Shown in pieces: positions 25,066-35,500 of a stretch of DNA of 64,000 bases. Numbering within the stretch: the first letter of the stretch is position 1; the number at the start of each line of letters is the position of its first letter. The notes under the pieces are model-generated. The model did no database searches. It saw only the letters and a list, made by a program, of their open reading frames with translations, and was not told the origin of the DNA. This DNA is from Dromiciops gliroides (Eukaryota > Chordata > Mammalia > Microbiotheria > Microbiotheriidae). The DNA lies in NCBI RefSeq assembly GCF_019393635.1, contig NC_057864.1:445850822-445914821 (forward strand). The letters are read 5' to 3'. Both the position numbers and the translations under genes were made by a program.

Positions 25066-28000
25066 GGGGGGCAATGGGGGTTAAGTGACTTGCCTAGGGT
25101 CACACAGCTGGCACTAGCATCTTTAGAAAGCCTTCACGTGGCCCTGCCATCCCCTCAGGTTCTGATCTTTCACCACCAAGCTCTTAGAGTTGCCTCTCAT
25201 TGCATCCACTGCCTCAGCTCCCACTCATTGCTCCACCCCTCCTAGAGCCATGCCTTTAACCCCAGCCCTTGACGGAAACTACTCTCTCCACACTTAGCAA
25301 CAGTCTCCTCACTGCTCAATCCAGTCCCTTTTTCCAGTCCTCAACTTCCTTGACCACTTATCACCCACCTTCTCCTACCAGCATAGTCTCTCCTTCCTTT
25401 GCTTCTGTGATACTGTCTAGGTGACATGGTGGGTAGGACACTGGACTTGGGAATCAGAAAGGAGGAGTTTGAATGTTGCCCCAGGCACTTGATAGCTGTG
25501 TGACCTTGGGTAAGGTCACAGCTCTGTCTGCCTCAGTTTCCTCTTCTGCAGTGGGGATAATAATAGTATCTACTCCACACACAGTTGTTGCAAATTCTTA
25601 AAGCACTGTCAAAATGTTAGCTATCATCATCATGTTTAAATCGGGCCCCAGACACTTACTAGCTGTGTGACCCTGGGAAGACTTCATCATTACTTGTCTG
25701 TTTGTTTACTTGACCATTCCTCCCTTAGTCTCCTTTGCTGGATCATCCATGCTCAGTAGATAAGTGCTGGTGTGTACTTCAGGACTCTGCCCTTGGCCCT
25801 CATCTCTTTCAAACCCTACATAGTCTTCTTTGGTTAATCTCTTCTGCTCTCGTGGGTTCAGCTAATTATTTCCATTTAGAAACCACACACACACACATAT
25901 GGATTCTATCCGTTCAGAGGCCTCACAGACTGACAGACGGACTTAATCTCTCTCCTTGTGTCACATTATTAATTTCCTGTTGGACATCACCACCTGCCTG
26001 TCCCACTGGCATTTCAAACAACCCATACAAAGTGGGTTAGCCTTGGTTTCTCCATGTACAAAAAAGAGATGATAATATCTGTAGCATTTACCTCAGGGTG
26101 CTTTAGGAATCCAGTGTGATAATGTATATAAAGTACTTTGGAAACCCTAAAACACTTATATAAATCTGTTAATAATATTGTTCTTATTATATAACAGGAT
26201 GAACCTAGTCTTCACTAAGATTCAATCTCTATGTATTGTTTATAGCCACTCTCAGATGAGCAGTTGGCTTTATGAGTTTTCAGTAAATACCTGCTGACTT
26301 GACTGGTTCCTTTGTTGTTTAGGTTCTAATTGGTCTATTCTTTAGCCAACACCCTGGAACATTAATGGAGAGCAGCTGACCCAATAATGGGCACTGGATG
26401 GGTTGGAACAACAATTAGAGTAGAGGAGAAAAGTGGAAGTGAAGGAGGTAGTTTTTGTAACAAATTAGTCATTCAACAAATATATGTTGACAAAGAGGCT
26501 TTATGAGGTAGGCACTTTGGGAATGACTAGTGTAAAGGAAACGGCATCATTAAAATGTTAAAAGACAGATACTTGACAGTGGTTGGATTACAAGGTGACC
26601 TAATCAGACTGGAACTTAACGTTCATTTCTATTTCGGGTACAATGAAAGTTTTAATTTGGCTTCAATTTAAAGGAGTCATTGGAGTGTTTCTCCCTGTTT
26701 CACCCACTCACACGATTTAGTAGATTAGCCTATTGACAGGGCATTAGTCATAGGAGGTAATATTGAATACTACATATACCCATTTTGCTAAAAAACAAAC
26801 AAACAAAAACCCATGATCATACGGGAAAGACACAGATGAACAAATATATGCAGTTCAGGATTTTAACCATATTTATTTGTGTTTGTGTATAAAGCACCTA
26901 TGCACGATACTATGCTAGACACTGTTGTATATAAAACATAACCCCAGCTCTGTGGATTCTTACACTATTATAGGGTAAATTATAATGTACGAGGTGATAT
27001 GTGAATGGGATTTTCATAAACTTATCCATTAATCTCTCTCTTATCTAGATATCATCTCTGTTAGCAGAACTGGAGCTGATCCAGAAAAAGTCAGAGTTTC
27101 AAAAAAGGTAAATGCAATGTCTCACCTTCCTGAGTCTTGGTGATTACTAAACTGGAGAGTTGGATGTTCTTTTTTTGTTTTGTTTTGTTTTGTTTTAAGG
27201 GCAGTGAGGGTTAAGTGACTTGCCCAGGGTCACCCAGCTAGTAAGTGTTAAGTGTCTGAAGCCGGATTTGAACTCAGGTACTCATGACTCCAGGGCCGGT
27301 GCTTTATCCGCTGTGCCACCTAGCACCCTTGGATGCTGTTTTTAATTCATTTTCTGTGCTAGTCAAAAAACTTTTTCCAAGGACCTTGAGTCACACCCAA
27401 ATGGAAAGAGCACAGGAATTAAGGCAGATATAAATCATCACTTCTCTGTGATTATAAATTAAAATTTTCTTGTGGTTCAGACTGAAGGAGAAATCTCTAT
27501 AGGAGCCCTATAATGATGTGTCTGGAGGAAACTGTCTTAAAGTAAAAAAGTAGTTTGAGATGGATGGCTGCCCAAGAAATGGCTTGATTCTCTCTGTCGT
27601 TTCTCTTCTCTGAGAGAATAATAGATTTATCCTCTGGGTGGATACCAAGGATATAGAATAACAACAACAACAAAAAATCCATTTAACTACAGGCTCTTAT
27701 TTTATTTTGACACTATTCTGCATAAGCAATTCAAAGAATTTATTCCTTGCCCTTTTCACCATCGATTCATAGCTAGGGTACAGCCATGTGGCAGAATTGG
27801 AGCCGCCCCCACGGCTGCCTCTGGAGGTGATAGGCTTGTGTTCCTCAGAAGCCTACAGGGGCACTGGGAGGGCAAGCTACAATGGGGACTTCTTTCCTGT
27901 ACGTTTCAACTAGGTGAGCGCTGAGGTCCTTTTCACCTCTTTGATTCTGTGATTCTGTGAAACCTCAGAGGCAGGGCCTGAGGATGTGGCTGGTTTTTTT

Positions 28001-29515
28001 ATTAAACAGACCTTTTTAAAGAGCCTACTATGTATAACGCATCCTGGGAGTACAAAGGCAAAGCCACTTTTCCTGACATCCAAAGGTTTCGTTCTGCTGG
28101 GGAACTAGCTACAACAGCTACACCCCTAGAAAGATCTAAGGTAATTAGAGAAAGTTTAGTGGATGGGATCAGGAAAGGCTCCTGGGAGGACAAGCCACCT
28201 CAGCTTAGCCTTTGGGTGTCTGCATGCATGTGGGAGGTGGGATGCTGAGCTGGGTGCAGGGAACAGCTGGTGGTCTAGTTTAGTCAGAGTGTACAGATTG
28301 CGTGTGTGTGTTGGGGAATGGGATAGTATATAAAAATCAGACAGAAAAATTAATTTGGAGGGTCTTGAAGGCCAGGACTAGGGGTTTCAGTTTTGTCCCA
28401 GAAGCAAGGAAATGACAGAGTCAGATCTGTGACTTAGCAAGGCTAGTTTGGCAACTCTGTCAATGGTTTAGAGGGAGAGAGCCTGGGAACTACAAGACAG
28501 AGGGGAGATGCTGTGAACCAGGCTAGGAGCCACATTGGCGGAAGAGCTTGGGGAGGGGGTGCTACTAACTGATCACTTGTTGGGGGAGAGAAGCTGAAGA
28601 GTCTGGAGGACTCCAGGGTTATAAACCTAGGGGACTGGGTGAGGGAGCCATGTCCGCTCTCCCTAGGGATGGGGAAGCATGGAGGAGATCAGAAATGGTT
28701 GGGGAACATTGTGCTGTGCTGGGGAGTCCAGCCTCTGCCTGGACTGTCTCTGTCTCCTGGAGCCAGTTACTGAAGCTAGGAGCTGGTTTCCTTATCAGTA
28801 AACTGGTGAGAAACAGCATGGTAGGCAGGGTGGAGACAGGAAGATCTGGACTGAAGTCTAGTCTCTTGACACATAATATAACTGCATGACTTTGAGCAAA
28901 TTACTTCTAAGTGACCCGTGCAATTCTCAAAAACTTCAGTTACAGGTGAGAGTTGCTAGCTTGCATTTGGGTGGGGGCGAGGGGGGGAATTTCCATGGTG
29001 GGAATTTTCTTCACTCATGAAAATCATGGATTAGAACAACAACAAAAATGCCAAACCCTGAAATAGCTGCGGTCCCTCCTTAGCAGGGCTGTTGTGAGGC
29101 TTGGATCTGGTAACATATGTAAAGCATTTTGCAGCTTTAAAGTACTTCATAAATGCCAGGTGATTTTTAGGCGGAGAGGCGTTGAACTCAGTTTTATAAG
29201 TATTATTTGCAACGTCAGTGGGACAGCCTGGTGGTGATGTCCAACAGGAAACTGGTGATATGACACTGGAGTTAAGGAGAGAGATTAAATCTGGAGATCT
29301 CTCCCCCTCTCTCCATTATACAAAGTGGGCCAAAAGTCATGAATATTGAATAACTTTTCTTTTTTATTTACAATACCATAGCATCATATATACTGTATAT
29401 AGGAAATGAATTTACACACTGTATAAAAAGTCAAATCTCGTAAATGGTGAAAAAGAAAAGAAAAAATTTTTCAAAGTAATTAATAAGCAGACCCCTTTCT
29501 GGCTTTTGGCCCACC

Positions 29516-29570
<55 letters not shown>

Positions 29571-32500
29571 CACACACACTCTAAATGGAGATAATTAATC
29601 AAGGCAAAGGGCAGAGTCCTGAAGTACACACCAGCACTTATCTACTGAGCATGGATGATCCAGCAAAGGAGACTAAGGAGGAATGGTCAAGTAAACAAAC
29701 AGACAAGTAATGATGAAGTCTTCCCAGGGTCACACAGCTAGTAAGTGTCTGGGGCCCGATTTAAACATGATGATGATAGCTAACATTTTGACAGTGCTTT
29801 AAGAATTTGCAACAACTGTGTGTGGAGTAGATACTATTATTATCCCCACTGCAGAAGAGGAAACTGAGGCAGACAGAGCTGTGACCTTACCCAAGGTCAC
29901 ACAGCTATCAAGTGCCTGGGGCAACATTCAAACTCCTCCTTTCTGATTCCCAAGTCCAGTGTCCTACCCACCATGTCACCTAGACAGTATCACAGAAGCA
30001 AAGGAAGGAGAGACTATGCTGGTAGGAGAAGGTGGGTGATAAGTGGTCAAGGAAGTTGAGGACTGGAAAAAGGGACTGGATTGAGCAGTGAGGAGACTGT
30101 TGCTAAGTGTGGAGAGAGTAGTTTCCGTCAAGGGCTGGGGTTAAAGGCATGGCTCTAGGAGGGGTGGAGCAATGAGTGGGAGCTGAGGCAGTGGATGCAA
30201 TGAGAGGCAACTCTAAGAGCTTGGTGGTGAAAGATCAGAACCTGAGGGGATGGCAGGGCCACGTGAAGGCTTTCTAAGGATGCTAGTGGCCTGGTCATGT
30301 TTCTGGGCAATAGGAAAGGAGCCTCCAGCAAGGGAAACACTGAAGAAGAGAAAGAAGAGAGGGGAATAATGGATGGAGGAAGCTTTCAGTGGATGTGACT
30401 GAGATCACAAGCAAAGAGGCTGGCCATGGCAAGAAGAGCCACCTCTTCAGAGACAAGCATAAAGAACCATGGCTCTAGAGCTGGAAGCAACCCCAGGCCA
30501 GCTACTCCAATCCCACCACTTTACAGGTGAGGAAACTGAGGCTCAGGGAGGTTAAGTGACTTGCTCAGAGTTCATGGGTACCTAATAATGGGCAGCTAGG
30601 TGTCCCAGTGGATAGAGTGCCAGGCCTAGAGTCAGGAAGACTCATCTTCCTGAGTTCAAATCTAGCCTCAGACCCTTAACGAGCTGTGTGACCCTGGGCA
30701 AGTCACTTCACCTGGTTTGCCTCAGTTTCCTCATCTGTCAAATGAGCTGGAGAAGGAATGGCAAACCACTCTAGCATCTCTTCCAAGAAAACCCCAGAGG
30801 GGGGTCATGAAGAGTTGGACAGTTTGAAGAACAACTCAACAACCATAACAACTACTAAGTATTTAATTGCTTGTTGATTGATGCATCAGAGATGAGATTT
30901 CAACCCATGTCCTTTGACTTTAGAGCTGGTGGCCTTTCCCCTGTATCAGATTTATAGGGATTTGGAGATGACACTTAAGCAGAAACTCATACTGAGACCT
31001 ATAGATTGAGTTAGAGCTTGTTATATTTATTCCTTTTACTATCTTTTAGTGTCATCGTGTCTCAGTGGACTAGCATGCTGAAAATTATAGCTCTGCATCT
31101 TCAAAGACGTGGGCTGACTTATGCTGTCATTGATGGCTCTGTCAATCCCAAACAAAGGATGGACCTCGTGGAAGCCTTCAACAGCAGCAGGCGGCCCCAG
31201 GTAGGAAACGGGTCATGAAAACTGATCACTGAACCTCTTGAAGATCAGCAGTCTATAATTTCTCTCCAGGGCACAGTTTGGTCAATTTGATACTGACTGT
31301 CTACAAAGATATAAGCTAACAATGACAGTATGAGGCTATCACAGCCTTCAGTCTTGCCAACAGGAATTAGTTCTCTTACTGATGACATTTGGCTTCATAG
31401 ACCCCATTCATTTTTTTCATGGTCCTTTGATGTCAGGAGTTCTGAGAGCTAATTTATTGCTAACAATTGAATTGCCGGTCTCTGATATCAACACAAGTTT
31501 AGTTACCATTAAACAGAATCTGTAATTGCCTCCAAACTTACTGACTCTTGGCAAATCCATACAGGTCTGAGAGTTGGATTCAAGCCTACTTTCCCTATAG
31601 TTGATGGAATTTTGGACACTAGCAAAATACCCGCATTCTGAACGTAGGATTATTTCCTCCTGTATATTGGTTGATATGGTGCTTTTTGTGAGGACTTTTC
31701 TCTTCCTGTGGTTCTCCATCCCCATGAACTGTGAAGAGCAGACGAGTAGGTGTAGGAGGGTAGTGTGAACTGTGTCTCAGAGCTCTGGCTTTGTACCCAG
31801 TTCTCAAGCTGAGACTACAGGTAGGAAATCGTACTTCAGCACAGCACTGTGCTTGTCACAGACACTCGCTTTATTTTTGATGTCCGGCTGATTGGAGGTA
31901 AAGTGGGAGTTTTTGAAATGAGGAAGTGATGGGAAGATCTTGTGATCCCCATGGCATCAGGCAGTAATGGGAGAGAGGAGGAAATCTGGCAGCAGCCATT
32001 GGGTGATGCTGAGGGCCTTTCAGAGTTAGTGACATGTGCTTCCTTCTGAAGGTGATGCTGATCTCTCTGCTGGCTGGAGGTGTTGGACTGAACCTGACTG
32101 GAGGGAACCACCTTTTTCTTCTGGATATGCACTGGTACCGACTGCTTTCTTTCCTTATGCAGGACGGATGGCTGGAGAGGAAGGGAGGGATGCGCTTTAT
32201 TCATTGAATTCTCACTTTATTCTCTAGAAGTGGACATGGACATGTGTTTGCTTATGTGTTGTTATAAGAACGACATAGTGGGGGGTGTTTCTGTCGGGGG
32301 GTGGCGTCCCAGAATTCTTGAGTAAGATTTCAAATGATGACTTAAAGTCTTCTAGTTGGTTGCTAAAGCGCACATCTGTTGCCATGGTAACTGAAGCAGG
32401 GCCATTCCTGGCAGCTGGGAGGAAGCACCTGTCAGTTTCAGCTGCAACACAACGTGCCAGTTTCCAAATACGTTTTCTGGGTCCCAAGAACATTTCAGCT

Positions 32501-35500
32501 GGGGAGAATTAAAAAAAAGTACTAGTCAGAAAAAACATGAAGAATTTTCCAATGACATGCAGAGGAAGCTGAAGTATACTTAACACGCCAACTCTACATT
32601 AGTGTTTGCATTGGACTTGACAGGGGTAAAGACCAGAAACACAGTTATACTCTGTTTGCATATGAATTTGAATGAATCAGACAGGTGCTGTGAGCATTTT
32701 TAATAATTATCTTTTGTTGTCTTGACTCTTACTCCCATCAGGAATTTCCATAATGAGCAGTGCTCCCAGGGATTCTTGTTGTGCTTCAGTCCTCACCAGC
32801 TTAGAATTGGCACAGTTAGAGCTACCATACCTCGGCAGAGCTCTGGGTAATTAGGTTTAGGCTTTGCTGAGCTTGGTACTCCACAGGTCATTATGAGGGA
32901 AGATTGAGTATGGAAGATATGGTAAAGAATCATGGCAGTTCCTGAAACTGAAGATTCCTAGAGATTTTAAGGAGTCAGACACTGAACTGTTGAGAAGAGG
33001 GTATTAGAGAAGAGACTGCGGTTGAAAAATAGACATTTTTAAGCAACAGGACAGGTTGACTCTTTGGAGATAGGCCTGATCTTACTCTTGCCTTAGTAGC
33101 TAACAGTTCTCATGTAATGACAGGTTAAGGAATTATTATTATTAATTTTATTTTTTGGTAAAGCAGTAGAGGTTAAGTGATTTGCCCAGGGTCACACAGC
33201 CAGTAAGTGTCAAGTTTCTGAGGCCGGATTTGAACTCGAGTTCTCCTGACTCCAGGGCCAGTGCTCTAATCCACTGGGCCACCTAGCTGCCCCCAGGGCA
33301 AGAAATTATTAAGGAGGAGCATTAGCTCTGTCCAAAACGTGTAGGATAGATGGTTGCACAGTATTACTGTGAGATACAGAAAAACAAGTTTTTAGCATCA
33401 CTGAGGCAGGTACAGTTCAAGTTGCTAAAACCTTTACCTTTTCCTCTCATCTATGACAGGAATCCAGCACTCGAGGACCAAGCTTGTGACCGAATTTACC
33501 GAGTTGGACAAAAAAAAGATGTGGTCATACACAGGTGAGAAATGATCTTTCAGGACTCAGAGGCCTTCTAAGATTCTTTTTTGGACAAGTTACTCTGCTT
33601 TCTCTGGATAGGATATGAACTCTTCTACCCTCTGTTTGTTGGTTTGAAATGATTGATGTATGTGTTCAACAACTATTTCGCCACCACAAAAAAGAGCTAC
33701 TATAAATATTTTGTATATAGAAGACCTTTTCCTCTTCTTTTGATCTCCTCCATGAATAGGCCCGGTAGTTGTATTGTTGAGTCAGAGAGTATTGCACAGT
33801 TTATTAACTTTTCGGGCACAGAACCAAATTGCTTTCCAGAATGTCCAGACCAGTTCACAGCTCTAACAGTAATGCATCCTACTCCAGAATTTGTCATTCT
33901 CCTTTTTTGTCAACTCTGTCCGTCTTATATATATGAGGTTGCTTTAATTTTCATTTCTCTAATTGGTCATTTGGAGTACTTTTTATATATGGCTATTGAT
34001 AGCTTGGATTTCTTACTCCAAAAACTGCTTATTCATGGCCATTGACCGTTTATCAATTGAGGAAAGGCCATAATTCTTAAAAATTTGGATCAGTCTTTAT
34101 ATTGGAAACCCTATCTCTATGAGAGAAATTTACTGCCAAGATTTTTTTTCACTTAAATGTTTCCCTTCTAATCTTAGCTGCATTCGGTTAATGGTTTTTT
34201 GTTTTTGTTTTTCCGTGTGTGCATGTGAGTTCAAGTTGTCCACTCCGTCTTCTGTGATCTGTGATTCTTATTTGGTCATGGTCCTTATCCATAGTTCTCA
34301 AAGATAATTTCTTCCTTGTTCCTTTAATTTGTTTATGATGTTACCTACTATGTTGAGATCATGTGTCCATTTGGAGTTTATCTTGGTATATGGTGTGAGG
34401 TTGGCCTAAACCTAATTTCTGCCAGACAACTGCCCAGTTTTCCCATCAGTTTTTTTTTTTTTTTTTTGCGGGGCAATGGGGGGTTAAGTGACTTGCCTAG
34501 GGTCACACAGCTAATAAGTGTCAAGTATCTGAGGCCGGATTTGAACTCAGGTACTCCTGAATCCAGGGTCGGTGCTTTTATCCACTGCGCCACCTAGCTG
34601 CCCTCTTCCCATCAGTTTTTGACATGCAATGAGGCCTTACAACAGACTCTGGTATCTTTGAATTTATCAGATACTAGGCTACTAAATTTGTCTGTTTCAT
34701 ACTGATCAATCTTTCCATTTTTTAACAGAATCAAATTGTTTTGGTGATTATTGCTTTGTAGTATAGCTTGAGATCAAGTAATACCCTTTCTTCACACTTT
34801 TTTCATATCTCTTGAGATTCTTGACCTTTTTGCTCCTCCAAATCAATTTTGTTATTTTTTCTAGTTCTAGAAAGTAATCCTTTGGTAATTTGATTGGCAC
34901 AGTACTGAATAAATAAATTAGTTTAGGTAGTATTGTCCATTTTTTTATGTTACTTTGGCCTATCTGGGAGCAATTAGTGTATCTCTACTTATTTAGGTCT
35001 TTATTTCTTTAAACAGTGTTTTGTATTCATTTAGTTCCTCTTCGGATTTGGTAGGTATACTCCTGAGTAATTATTTTAAAGGAATTTCTATCTCTTCCTG
35101 CTAGGTTTGGTTGCTATTATACAGAAATGCTTATGATTTCTGTGGATTTGTTTCATATCCTGCTACTTTGATGAGGATTTTCATTTATTCCCATTACATT
35201 TAATCCTGGCTCTTCATTTTAGATATATACTTTTTATCATGTGAAGGATCTATTTATTCCTATGTTTTATAGTGTTTTTAACAAAAATGAATGTTTTTAC
35301 TTTATCAAAAGCTTCTTCTGCATCTTGATATATATAATCTTTGTTGTTCTTGATTATTAATATGGTCACTTATGTTTATTATTTTCCTAATATTAAACCA
35401 ACCCTGAAATAAATCCATACTGGTCATGGTGTACAATCTTTATGATATGTTGTTTTAGTTCCTTTGCTAATATTTCACTTCAGGTTTTTGTATCAGGGTT

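Larger units (their letters stand above)
24303..25794 (+). repeat. Left arm of large inverted repeat
   Basis: The arm is reverse-complementary to 29607-31012 over its whole length. Only about five single-base changes were seen by eye, plus one SINE insertion (about 25038-25122) confined to this arm. The outer edge pairs 24303 with 31012 and the inner edge pairs 25794 with 29607. It contains older repeats (Mar1-like SINE, MIR and L2 pieces) copied along with it. It lies in the TTF2 intron before exon o. Confidence 0.95.

Noticed and set aside
24303-31012. The inverted repeat as a single large DNA transposon
   Set aside because: There is no target duplication at 24303/31012 and the spacer carries a normal TTF2 exon.
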